A DNA stretch of 18,279 nucleotides from Bacilli bacterium (GTDB lineage Bacteria; Bacillota_I; Bacilli_A; RF39; UBA660). The DNA lies in contig JAQVZB010000017.1 in the NCBI GenBank assembly GCA_029004695.1, positions 1 to 18,279 of the forward strand, written 5' to 3'. A program made the translations under genes and the position numbers. Position 1 is the stretch's first letter. Every line of letters starts with the position of its first letter. Below are positions 1 to 8,075 of this stretch, piece by piece. The notes beneath the pieces were generated by a model that did no database searches, was not told where the DNA came from, and saw nothing but the letters and a program-made list of their open reading frames with translations.

Positions 1-2
1 AT

Positions 3-1247
3 ATAGAAAACATTTTTAATGAAAAAAAAGTTAATTTAAATTTTCCTTTAAAATATTATCCTTATGAAAATGATCAAGCATTTTGGGATAATATGTTAAC
101 AAAAAATAGTGGTATATTAATTGATTCTCGTTATTTAGAAATCAGTATTTCTCAAAGATTAAAAGATTTAAATGATAACAAAATAGCCGATGATTATTTA
201 GGAATTGGCTATAACCGGATTATTAATGTTGTAAATATTGAAAGAGATTATACTATGCAATATTATTCAATCGGAATTATGGGAACTGTTTTATTATTAG
301 GCATTTATTTTATTACTTATATTTATGCTTTAATAAAAATATTGATCAATTTAGAAGTAAAATTTAATTATAAAAATATGATGTTAGCTATGGGAATCGG
401 GATATTTTTAGTCGCCGCTTATTATAGTGGTAATTTGTTAAACGCCATAAGTGCAATAATACCTTTATCATTTGCACTAGCTATATTATTAAATGAAGTC
501 AGAAAGAAAAAGAATATAGATAAAAAAATATTAGGATTTAAAATATGTGATTTATCTCAAGAAGAAATATTAAAAAATTTATCTAAAGATATTAAAAATA
601 ATACCTCTAATATTATTTTTAATATTAATCCTTTAATAATTACGAATTTTTATAAAAATAAAAAAATAGTTGATGAATTTAATCAAGAAAAATATCAAAT
701 ACCAGATGGTATTGGGGTTATATTAGCATCGAAAATGAAAGATGGAGAACTAAAAAGGAGAATTACAGGAGTTGGTTTTTTTGAAAAACTATGTAAACTA
801 TCAATAAAAGAAAAGCAAACCATATTTTTATATGGGGGAAAAGATGGAGTAGCTAAAAAAGCAAAAGAAAATTTAGAAAAAAGATATTCTAATATTCAGA
901 TAGTTGAAACTATCAATGGTTATGTTGAAGAAAAAGTAGCATTAAAAAAGATATTAAAAACCAAACCCGATATATTATTTGTCGCTTTAGGATCTCCAAA
1001 ACAAGAGAACTTTATTATTGATTATAAAAATAAATTAAAAAATATTAAAATTATTATGCCCGTAGGAGGGACTTTTGATATAATTTCAGGGAATATTAAA
1101 AGAGCACCGAAAATTATTACTGAACTTAATTTAGAGTGGTTTTACCGAATGATTAAAGAGCCAAAAAGAATAAAGGTAAATTTAAAAATATTTTATTTCA
1201 TATTTCTAGTAATATTTAAAAATAATTGTTATAATAATAAAAGTTAG
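3..1247 (+). CDS. O-antigen-ligase-like membrane domain fused to WecG/TagA/CpsF glycosyltransferase (5' partial)
   Basis: The frame is open from base 3 with no start codon that makes sense of the protein, so this is the C-terminal part of a longer gene cut by the left edge. The internal ATG at base 93 is unlikely to be the true start. Counting residues from that ATG, positions 36-135 hold a GIGYN...IERDY segment followed by hydrophobic helices, which resembles the end of O-antigen ligase/Wzy-type membrane proteins. Residues about 145-365 are a GT26 (TagA) domain, with the IPDG motif (probable catalytic Asp205), RITG, LGSPKQE (299-305), GGTFD (325-329) and the basic LEWFYRMIKEPKR appendage. 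TagA enzymes transfer ManNAc from UDP-ManNAc to undecaprenyl-PP-GlcNAc at the inner membrane face, and mnaA downstream would supply the donor. The GT26 call is firm. The ligase-like call rests on a fragment and is moderate. Confidence 0.85.
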   Translation: MENIFNEKKVNLNFPLKYYPYENDQAFWDNMLTKNSGILIDSRYLEISISQRLKDLNDNKIADDYLGIGYNRIINVVNIERDYTMQYYSIGIMGTVLLLGIYFITYIYALIKILINLEVKFNYKNMMLAMGIGIFLVAAYYSGNLLNAISAIIPLSFALAILLNEVRKKKNIDKKILGFKICDLSQEEILKNLSKDIKNNTSNIIFNINPLIITNFYKNKKIVDEFNQEKYQIPDGIGVILASKMKDGELKRRITGVGFFEKLCKLSIKEKQTIFLYGGKDGVAKKAKENLEKRYSNIQIVETINGYVEEKVALKKILKTKPDILFVALGSPKQENFIIDYKNKLKNIKIIMPVGGTFDIISGNIKRAPKIITELNLEWFYRMIKEPKRIKVNLKIFYFIFLVIFKNNCYNNKS

Positions 1248-1257
1248 GTGAATATAA

Positions 1258-2043
1258 ATGATACAAAAAATATTATACAATTTTAAAAAATATAAATTTT
1301 TATTACAACAACTAGTATCAAGAGATTTTAAAGTCAAATATAAAAGAAGTGTATTAGGTATTTTATGGAGCTTACTAAATCCTATTTTAATGATGGCAGT
1401 ACTTGCTATAGTATTTACTAATATATTTAAATTTAGTATGCCTGGAGTAAATTATTTAGTTTATTTAATATCTGGTTTAGTATTATTTAATTATTTTAGT
1501 GAAGCTTCTAATTTAGCTATGAGTAGTATTGTTGGGAATTTTACATTAATAAACAAAGTATATATTCCTAAATATATATTTCCATTATCAAAATGTTTAT
1601 TTGTTGGAATTAATTTTCTCTTAACTTTAATTCCTTTATATATTGTAATTATTGTAACAGGGACAGATTTAAATATTTATCATTTTCTTTTACCTTATGC
1701 TTATATTTGTTTATTTATGTTTACATTGGGAATGGGTTTAATATTAGCAACTATTTCAGTATTTTTACGAGATATGTTTTATATTTATGGAATTATTGTA
1801 ATGATGTGGACTTATTTAACTCCAATTATGTATGATATATCAATGATTCCTGCTCAATTTCAAACTATTTTTAAATTAAATCCTTTATACCAATTTATAA
1901 ATTTTGCACGATCAATAATATTATATGGACAAATGCCTACATTAGGCCAATGGGCTGGCTGTGGAGTTTCTGCTGTTGTTGTATTAATATTTGGTATTTA
2001 TATTTTTAGAAAGAAACAAGATAAATTTATTTATTATGTATAG
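1258..2043 (+). CDS. tagG: Teichoic acid / polysaccharide ABC exporter permease (TagG/Wzm type)
   Basis: This 261-residue, highly hydrophobic protein is the membrane half of an ABC-2 exporter that carries a finished lipid-linked polymer across the cytoplasmic membrane. The N-terminal signature RDFKVKYKRSVLGILWSLLNP (residues 22-42) is typical of TagG, Wzm and KpsM proteins, and about six membrane helices follow. ISVFLRDM (about residues 160-170) and the C-terminal LNPLYQFINFARSIILYG stretch also fit the family. It begins 10 bp after the TagA fusion, with AGGTGA upstream of the ATG, and is followed after 8 bp by the matching ATPase gene. This gene pair marks the locus as an ABC-transporter-dependent rather than Wzx/Wzy-only pathway. 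The polymer carried cannot be read from the permease. Confidence 0.93.
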   Translation: MIQKILYNFKKYKFLLQQLVSRDFKVKYKRSVLGILWSLLNPILMMAVLAIVFTNIFKFSMPGVNYLVYLISGLVLFNYFSEASNLAMSSIVGNFTLINKVYIPKYIFPLSKCLFVGINFLLTLIPLYIVIIVTGTDLNIYHFLLPYAYICLFMFTLGMGLILATISVFLRDMFYIYGIIVMMWTYLTPIMYDISMIPAQFQTIFKLNPLYQFINFARSIILYGQMPTLGQWAGCGVSAVVVLIFGIYIFRKKQDKFIYYV

Positions 2044-2051
2044 GTGATTAG

Positions 2052-2819
2052 ATGAAAAAAGAAACAATGGTAAAAATAAATGATGTATCTATGCGTTTTA
2101 ATTTAGGAATCGAAAAAGAGTTCTCATTAAAGCAATGGTTTGTAGATATATTTAAACCAAGAAAATCTAAAAAAGTAAAACCAGAATTTTGGGCTTTGAA
2201 AAATTTAAATCTAGATATTAAAAAAGGAGAAGTAGTAGGTTTCGTTGGTTCTAATGGCGCAGGAAAATCAACATTATTAAAGATAGTTGCGGGAGTTATG
2301 AAACCGACAGTAGGTAGTGTCGATGTTTATGGAAATATTTGTCCAATGATAGAACTTGGTGCAGGATTTGATCCTCAATTAACTGCGCGCGAAAATATAT
2401 ATTTAAATGGTGCGGTCCTCGGATATAGTAAAGAACTTATTGAAGATAAATTTAATGAAATAGTTGAATTTTCTGAATTAAAAGATTTTTTAGAGGTTCC
2501 AGTTCAAAATTTTTCATCTGGAATGGTTGCAAGACTGGCTTTTTCAATAGCGACAATAGTTAATCCTGAAATACTTATAGTTGATGAAATATTATCAGTT
2601 GGAGATATAGGGTTTCAAGCTAAAAGTTTAAATAAAATGAGAAGTATGATTTCTGGAGGGACAACTGTCTTGTATGTATCTCATTCTTTGACTTCAATAG
2701 AAGAACTTTGTCAGAAGGCTATCTGGTTGGATAAAGGTGAAGTAGTTGATTATGGGGAAGTTAAAACTGTATGTTCAAAATATGCAAAATACGTAAAAGA
2801 TAATCACATAAAAATATAA
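2052..2819 (+). CDS. tagH: Teichoic acid / polysaccharide ABC exporter ATPase (TagH/Wzt type, short form)
   Basis: This is the ATP-binding subunit that partners the preceding permease. Visible motifs are Walker A GSNGAGKST (residues 66-74), the signature segment NFSSGMVARL (153-162), Walker B ILIVDE (174-179) and the H-loop VSHS (His211). The WALKNLNLDIKKGE lead-in and the ICPMIELGAGFDPQLTARENI stretch (96-115) are characteristic of the TagH/Wzt/KpsT branch. At 255 residues it stops soon after the nucleotide-binding domain. It lacks both the extra C-terminal membrane/extracellular part of Bacillus TagH and the carbohydrate-binding domain of E. coli O9a-type Wzt. It therefore has no visible domain to check a chain-end modification. 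The ATG is preceded by AGGTGA. Confidence 0.94.
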   Translation: MKKETMVKINDVSMRFNLGIEKEFSLKQWFVDIFKPRKSKKVKPEFWALKNLNLDIKKGEVVGFVGSNGAGKSTLLKIVAGVMKPTVGSVDVYGNICPMIELGAGFDPQLTARENIYLNGAVLGYSKELIEDKFNEIVEFSELKDFLEVPVQNFSSGMVARLAFSIATIVNPEILIVDEILSVGDIGFQAKSLNKMRSMISGGTTVLYVSHSLTSIEELCQKAIWLDKGEVVDYGEVKTVCSKYAKYVKDNHIKI

Positions 2820-2834
2820 TAATCAGGAGGAATA

Positions 2835-4097
2835 ATGAAAAAAATTTTAATCTCTTTAAAAACAGAAGGAATGTTTCAAACAATAAAAAAAATTTTGAAA
2901 TTTATAAGGTATAGAATTGTAATAATAATTAATAAATTTAACAAAAATATTATAAGTAAGGAAGTAGATATTAATTTATTTAAAACTATAATTATTTTTG
3001 AAAATAATTTTGGTTGGAATAAGATTATGAAACAACGTCCACAACAAATTGCTGAAAATTTACCTAATGATGTTCTAATGTTTTATCATAGCCGCGAAAA
3101 AAATGATTATATAAAAGGAAAAAGAATTCGAAAATTGAAAAGTAACTTAATATTAATTGATTTGGGATATTATAGAGATGTATTATTGGGAGAACTTAGT
3201 TTTCATAATAATAAATTTCTGATGATATACTCAACTGACTTTATACCAATTTCGAGAATAAAATATTATCAAAAATATAATTATAAGGTAATATATGAAC
3301 ATGTTGATAATTTAGATCCTAATTTATCTGGGAAACAATTATATAATCAATTTTTGGATAGACATAAAAAAATTATTAAAGACAAAAATATATTTATAGT
3401 ATGTACTGCCGATAAATTAGTAGAAGAAATATCAAAATATCGTAAAAATAAGTATCAATTAATTACTAATGGCGTTAATTATGATTTTTTTAAATATCAA
3501 AATTACGATTTACCAGATGATTTAAAACCGATTAGAGAAAAATACAAATATATTATTGGGTATTATGGGGCACTTGCAAGTTGGTTTGATTACAAGTTGG
3601 TAAAAAAATTATCCAAACAAAAAGAATATGCGATAGTTCTTTTAGGTTTAGATTATGATAATACTATTGGGCAAAGTGGTATTTTAAATATAGATAATAT
3701 ATTTTATTTAGGAAAAAAAGATTATCGAATTTTGCCAACGTATGGCTGTAATTTTGATGTTTGTATAATACCATTTTTAATAAATCAAATAACTTTATCC
3801 ACTTCACCAGTAAAAGTGTTTGAATATATGGCTATGAACAGACCTATAGTTACAACCGCATTACCTGAATGTACTAAATATAAGTCAATATTATTTTCAG
3901 AAAATGAAGATGAATTTATAGAAAATGTTTATAAAGCTATAACTTTGAATAATGATAAAAATTATCATTTATTACTTAAAAAAGAAGCAAAAGAAAATGA
4001 TTGGAAAGAAAAAGCTGGCAAATTGGTAAAATTTATTAATATGGAGGAAGAAAATGTTAAAAAAAATATTAAAAAAGCTAAAATTAAAACAAAATAA
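2835..4097 (+). CDS. GT4-like (GT-B fold) glycosyltransferase, paralogue 1
   Basis: This 420-residue cytoplasmic glycosyltransferase is probably one of the enzymes that builds the lipid-linked polymer. It carries the FGWN...QRPQQIA segment (59-73), YEHVDNLDPNLSG (154-166), GYYGALASWFDY (242-253) and a C-terminal donor-binding region SPVKVFEYMAMNRPIVTT (324-341). The last has the FEYM...G/N-P-I-V pattern of GT4 enzymes. The same motifs in the same order occur in the next gene and in the gene at 14337, so the three are paralogues; this one is the most divergent. Residues 9-25 (TEGMFQTIKKILKFIRY) form a basic amphipathic lead also present in the third copy, perhaps for membrane contact. The AGGAGG ribosome site is strong. 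The 3' end overlaps the next gene by 44 bp. Donor and acceptor sugars are unknown. Confidence 0.85.
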   Translation: MKKILISLKTEGMFQTIKKILKFIRYRIVIIINKFNKNIISKEVDINLFKTIIIFENNFGWNKIMKQRPQQIAENLPNDVLMFYHSREKNDYIKGKRIRKLKSNLILIDLGYYRDVLLGELSFHNNKFLMIYSTDFIPISRIKYYQKYNYKVIYEHVDNLDPNLSGKQLYNQFLDRHKKIIKDKNIFIVCTADKLVEEISKYRKNKYQLITNGVNYDFFKYQNYDLPDDLKPIREKYKYIIGYYGALASWFDYKLVKKLSKQKEYAIVLLGLDYDNTIGQSGILNIDNIFYLGKKDYRILPTYGCNFDVCIIPFLINQITLSTSPVKVFEYMAMNRPIVTTALPECTKYKSILFSENEDEFIENVYKAITLNNDKNYHLLLKKEAKENDWKEKAGKLVKFINMEEENVKKNIKKAKIKTK

Positions 4098-5241
4098 TAA
4101 TGATGAGCTATTAGAAAAAATAAAATCGATTTTGACAACCGATTATAATCAAATAGTAATATGGAGAAGTCCTTTTGGATGGAACGTACCATTATTTCAA
4201 CGACCACAACATATTTCTAGACAGTTTGCAAAAAACAAAATTTTAGTTTTATATGAAGTGACACCAGAAACAGATAATGTTACTGATATTAAATATCAAG
4301 AAGACAATTTATATTTAGTTAATTTTAGTAATTATTATGTAAATACATATTTAGAAGAGTTACTTCAAAAGATAGCTATACCAAAATATATACAAATTTA
4401 TTCTACAAATTGGAGCATGACTTTAAAAGAAATGATTGATTATATAGAAAAAGGGTATAACATATTGTACGAATATATTGACGACATTAGCCCAGTGTTA
4501 GCAGGGACTAAAGAAATTCCACAAAATATCCTTGATAAATATAATTATGTTATGGAAAATGACAATTTATTAATTGTTGTTACTGCAAATGATTTATATG
4601 ATGATGTTGTTAGTAAAAGAGGAAAAAAGAATTTAGTATTTGCTTCAAATGGTGTAGATTATGACTTTTTTTCTAATATTACTCAAAATATTCTATTATC
4701 AACTGAATTTCAAAATATTATTAATATGAAAAAGCCAATAATTGGATATTACGGCGCTCTAGCTAGTTGGTTTGATTATAAATTAATAGAATATGCCGCA
4801 AAGGAACGCCCTGAATATCAATTTGTAATTATCGGTATAAAATATGATGATTCTTATGATAAAAATAATTTTAAAAAATATAAAAACATTTATTTTTTAG
4901 GAAAAGTTGATTATAGTGAGTTACCAAATTATGCACAACATTTTACTGTTTGCACTATACCATTTTTGATAAACGATATGACAAATGCGACATCTCCACT
5001 TAAACTATTCGAATATATGTCTCTTGGAAAACCAATAGTTACGACTGATATGAAAGAATGTAAAAAGTATAAATCTGTTATGATTGCTAAATCTAGAATA
5101 GAATTTTTAAAGTTAATAGATAATGCGACAAAAATGGATAATAAAATTGATAAAGAGTATTTTGAGAAATTAAAAAAAGAAGCACTAGAAAATACTTGGG
5201 AAATGAAAGCTAATGTAATTTTGAATGAATTTAGAAAGTAG
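4054..5241 (+). CDS. GT4-like (GT-B fold) glycosyltransferase, paralogue 2
   Basis: This 395-residue glycosyltransferase is closely related to its upstream neighbour and to the gene at 14337. Shared landmarks are FGWNVPLFQRPQHIS (41-55), YEYIDDISPVLAG (139-151), GYYGALASWFDY (231-242), GIKYDDSYD (261-269) and SPLKLFEYMSLGKPIVTTD (314-332). The paired acidic residues in YEYIDD and the FEYM glutamate (Glu320) are candidates for catalysis or donor binding. The start lies inside the end of the previous gene, 44 bp before that gene's stop and in another frame. It is supported by GGAGG a few bases upstream, so the two genes are probably translationally coupled. Compared with the other copies it lacks the basic amphipathic lead and starts almost directly at the catalytic region. 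The specific sugar is not deducible. Confidence 0.86.
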   Translation: MLKKILKKLKLKQNNNDELLEKIKSILTTDYNQIVIWRSPFGWNVPLFQRPQHISRQFAKNKILVLYEVTPETDNVTDIKYQEDNLYLVNFSNYYVNTYLEELLQKIAIPKYIQIYSTNWSMTLKEMIDYIEKGYNILYEYIDDISPVLAGTKEIPQNILDKYNYVMENDNLLIVVTANDLYDDVVSKRGKKNLVFASNGVDYDFFSNITQNILLSTEFQNIINMKKPIIGYYGALASWFDYKLIEYAAKERPEYQFVIIGIKYDDSYDKNNFKKYKNIYFLGKVDYSELPNYAQHFTVCTIPFLINDMTNATSPLKLFEYMSLGKPIVTTDMKECKKYKSVMIAKSRIEFLKLIDNATKMDNKIDKEYFEKLKKEALENTWEMKANVILNEFRK

Positions 5242-5249
5242 TTGAAAAA

Positions 5250-7394
5250 ATGAAAATTAGCCCTGTTTTAAAGAAAATTGTACAAGTGATTTTTTTAATA
5301 ATTGTATTGTTTATGTTAGGATTTAATTTAATTAATATATCAAATTTACAATCATTTTTGGAATCAATTATTATAGTAGTGATTTTTGGTGTTTTATTAT
5401 ATATACTATATAAAGTAAAAATAATTAATAATAAAAATGCTATTTGGTTATTTATTCTTGTCGTGTTAATAGGAAGTGTTTTAAGGATACATCTAATTAT
5501 TGGGTTAAATTTTATATTAGAATCTGATTTTCGATTTTATTATGAAAATGCTTTAGGAATTTTAAACAATACTGGAATAAATAATAGTTATTTATCCTAT
5601 AATGGATATGCCTACGTGGTAGCAAGTATAATAGCATTTTTAATAAAATTATTTGGGGATAGTACTAATACCATATTATATTTTAATTTGTTTTGTCAAA
5701 TTATTACTATAATATTCTTATATAGATTTATAAAAAAACAAAGTAACTCTGTAATAGCTTTATGTTTATCTTCGGTTTGGTTTTTATTTCCTAATAATAT
5801 TCTCGCAAACTTGTTGGTTTCAACAGAAACATTATTTATGATGTTATTTATGATATGTTTATATTATTTTTATACAAAAGTAATTACTATAGACAAAGTT
5901 GATAAAACTAATATTATTTATTTATTGTTGTTTGGTGCTTTAATGTCATTTACTAATAATATACGACCAGTAATGGCAATTTTTGTTATCGCTTTATTAA
6001 TTTATGTTATTTTAGAACATAAATTAAATAAATATTTATTATTTATAATAATAATGCTAGGATATGTGACTGTAAATTTTGGATTAAATTATTATGTTGA
6101 GCGAGGGATTGAAATGAAAACTCAATCTGGGGCTTTAGAATGGTCAATTTATTTTGGAGCTAACAAAAATAGTTGTGGTTCTTGGACTGGTGAAGATGGG
6201 GAATATGCTCTAAAAGTTTTAGCAGAGAAAGAGCATGGAGATAAAATTTTATTAAAAGATACTTTAAATAGATATGAAGATATGAAAATGGGAGAGAAAT
6301 TTGATTTATTTAAATGTAAATTTAGTTCATTATGGACTGATAATTTTAGTATGTTTTATTTTATTATTCCTTTCGTAACCTTGGATTCGACGATTAATTT
6401 AGGTTCTTATCATGATTTAATTAACAATAGCAGTTTTATTATTGTCATTTCTTTAATGTTAATTACCTGTATGAGCATTATATATGAATTAAAAAATAAT
6501 AAGTATGATATGTTTTTTATTCAATTATTTGCAGTTGGATATGTAATATCGAATCTTATTGTGGTATTAAATGGTCGTTACAATTATCCAGTTTATTTAC
6601 TATTAATTTTAATGTCAGTTCCGATTTTAAAATATTTTCTTATTACCAGACGTCTTTCTAAATCGACTCAAGAATTAATTAATCTTCCTAAAAAACCTAA
6701 AGTTTTATTAATAATCCCTGCTTATAATGAAGAAGATAATATTCAATTAACAATAAATAAAATAAAACAAAATAAAGAAAAATATGATTATATTATTATT
6801 AATGATGGATCAACTGATAATACTCAAAAAATATGTGAGGAAAATAATTTTAATCATATTAATCTAATTGCAAACTTAGGAATAGGTGGAGCGGTGCAAA
6901 CGGGGTATAAGTATGCATTTGAGCACGATTACGATATTGCGGTGCAATTTGATGGTGATGGTCAGCATGATGTAAGCTATGTTAAGAATTTAATAAAACC
7001 ATTATTAAAAGGCAAAGATATTGTCATTGGATCTCGATTTATTAATAAAAACTATAGTGATTTTAAATCAACTGCTTCAAGAAGATTTGGAATAAAGATT
7101 TTGTCGTTTGTTATAAAGTTTTTAACTGAAAAAGATATTAAAGACCCTACTAGTGGATTTAGGGGAGTAAATAAGAATATTATCAAATTGTTTGCTAATT
7201 CTTATCCTATGGAATTTCCAGAGCCCATTTCTTTTGTTGAATTAGCAAGAAAAGGCTACACTTTTGATGAGGTACCTGTTAAAATGTATGAAAGAATTGG
7301 TGGGAAATCCTCAATTCATTCGTGGAAAAATGTTTATTATATGATTAATGTTATAATTTCTATGTTGGTTACTAGTTTGAGGAGGTATAAATAA
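5250..7394 (+). CDS. Membrane GT-C glycosyltransferase fused to DPM1-like GT2 polyprenyl-phosphate sugar synthase
   Basis: This 714-residue protein has two catalytic parts. Residues 1-465 form a multi-helix GT-C (PMT/ArnT-like) domain with an acidic ESDFRFYY motif in the first outer loop (91-98; candidate catalytic Asp93) and a RYNYPVYLLLIL segment near its end (443-454). Residues 484-700 form a GT2 domain of the dolichol-phosphate-mannose-synthase type: IPAYNEEDNI (489-498), NDGSTDNT (518-525), FDGDGQHD with the DxD at 568-570, GSRF (594-597) and DPTSGFRG (632-639). The GT2 part should charge undecaprenyl phosphate with a sugar at the cytoplasmic face, and the GT-C part should transfer that sugar to an acceptor outside. 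The next two genes encode the usual helper proteins of such systems. The sugar and acceptor are unknown. The start follows the upstream stop by 8 bp with only a weak ribosome site. Confidence 0.88.
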   Translation: MKISPVLKKIVQVIFLIIVLFMLGFNLINISNLQSFLESIIIVVIFGVLLYILYKVKIINNKNAIWLFILVVLIGSVLRIHLIIGLNFILESDFRFYYENALGILNNTGINNSYLSYNGYAYVVASIIAFLIKLFGDSTNTILYFNLFCQIITIIFLYRFIKKQSNSVIALCLSSVWFLFPNNILANLLVSTETLFMMLFMICLYYFYTKVITIDKVDKTNIIYLLLFGALMSFTNNIRPVMAIFVIALLIYVILEHKLNKYLLFIIIMLGYVTVNFGLNYYVERGIEMKTQSGALEWSIYFGANKNSCGSWTGEDGEYALKVLAEKEHGDKILLKDTLNRYEDMKMGEKFDLFKCKFSSLWTDNFSMFYFIIPFVTLDSTINLGSYHDLINNSSFIIVISLMLITCMSIIYELKNNKYDMFFIQLFAVGYVISNLIVVLNGRYNYPVYLLLILMSVPILKYFLITRRLSKSTQELINLPKKPKVLLIIPAYNEEDNIQLTINKIKQNKEKYDYIIINDGSTDNTQKICEENNFNHINLIANLGIGGAVQTGYKYAFEHDYDIAVQFDGDGQHDVSYVKNLIKPLLKGKDIVIGSRFINKNYSDFKSTASRRFGIKILSFVIKFLTEKDIKDPTSGFRGVNKNIIKLFANSYPMEFPEPISFVELARKGYTFDEVPVKMYERIGGKSSIHSWKNVYYMINVIISMLVTSLRRYK

Positions 7395-7726
7395 TGTCAG
7401 ATATATTAAAACTTGAAATGGTAGTCGCGGCAATAATATTGTTAGCTGTAACTCTATTTATTATTAGGAGCGAAAACTTATCCGTTAAATATTCAATGGT
7501 TTGGTTATTTTCTGGTTTTTTAATTCTTTTCTTTTCTTTATTTCCTAACAGTTTAAAAGTTATAGCTAATCAATTAGGTTTTGAATTAGTTTCAAATATG
7601 ATATTTTTAATTATGATTGGAATTTTATTTTTAATAACAATGTCTCTCACCATTATAGTTACACATCAAAAGGAACAAATTAAATTATTGATTCAAGAAT
7701 TATCAAATTTGAAAAAGGGGGAATAA
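7394..7726 (+). CDS. DUF2304 family small membrane protein (GacJ-like)
   Basis: This 110-residue protein has three hydrophobic helices (about 4-24, 34-52 and 66-92) and a charged C-terminal helix (HQKEQIKLLIQELSNLKKG). The LSVKYSMVWLFSGFLILFFSLFP pattern (residues 29-51) and the later NMIFLIMIGILFL segment fit DUF2304. In Streptococcus pyogenes the DUF2304 protein GacJ binds the GT2 enzyme GacI and increases its undecaprenyl-phosphate-GlcNAc synthase activity. Here the gene starts on the last base of the stop codon of the GT-C/GT2 fusion (TAATG overlap) behind a strong GGAGG site, so it is almost certainly translated with it. By analogy it should anchor or stimulate the fused GT2 domain. That role is inferred from the family and the gene order. 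Confidence 0.87.
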   Translation: MSDILKLEMVVAAIILLAVTLFIIRSENLSVKYSMVWLFSGFLILFFSLFPNSLKVIANQLGFELVSNMIFLIMIGILFLITMSLTIIVTHQKEQIKLLIQELSNLKKGE

Positions 7727-7730
7727 TAAT

Positions 7731-8075
7731 ATGAATTGGATATTAAGCATTTTATATATTCTGTTTACATCTTTAGGAGTTATATTTATGAAGTTGGGCG
7801 GAGATTCAATTAGTATAGGGTTAAAAAATGTAATTTATTTTAAGATAGGAATATTAACTTTTTTAGGATTTGTTTTCTATATGGCTAGCTTTCTGTTATG
7901 GCAGAAATTATTAGTAACTTTTGATTTGACATATATTATTCCTCTATTAACTGGTATAATGCAAATTGTAGTTTTATTAATTGGTTATTGTATTTTTAAA
8001 GAAAATATTAATATTTATAATATTATTGGAATTACGGTTATTGGGGTAGGAGTTTTATTAATTGGAATTAAATAA
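7731..8075 (+). CDS. SMR/EamA-like four-helix membrane protein, possible lipid-linked sugar flippase subunit
   Basis: This 114-residue protein consists almost wholly of four hydrophobic helices (about 3-20, 36-55, 65-85 and 94-113). It ends with the ENINIYNIIGITVIGVGVLLIG pattern (91-112), typical of the small multidrug resistance/EamA half-length family. It begins 4 bp after the DUF2304 gene. In such neighbourhoods SMR-like proteins (compare ArnE/ArnF) are thought to move polyprenyl-phosphate sugars from the inner to the outer membrane face, which is the missing step between the fused GT2 and GT-C activities next door. A drug-efflux role is possible from sequence alone but is less likely given the context. 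Small proteins of this type usually act as dimers. The 3' end overlaps the next gene by 14 bp. Confidence 0.8.
   Translation: MNWILSILYILFTSLGVIFMKLGGDSISIGLKNVIYFKIGILTFLGFVFYMASFLLWQKLLVTFDLTYIIPLLTGIMQIVVLLIGYCIFKENINIYNIIGITVIGVGVLLIGIK

Noticed and set aside
93..95. ATG as the true start of the TagA fusion protein
   Set aside because: The frame is open to the left edge, the residues before it continue the same membrane-protein loop, and there is no ribosome site.
3965..4207. 80-residue open frame on the - strand
   Set aside because: It lies opposite the overlap of two clear glycosyltransferase genes, reads as a low-complexity hydrophobic antisense sequence and matches no family I know.
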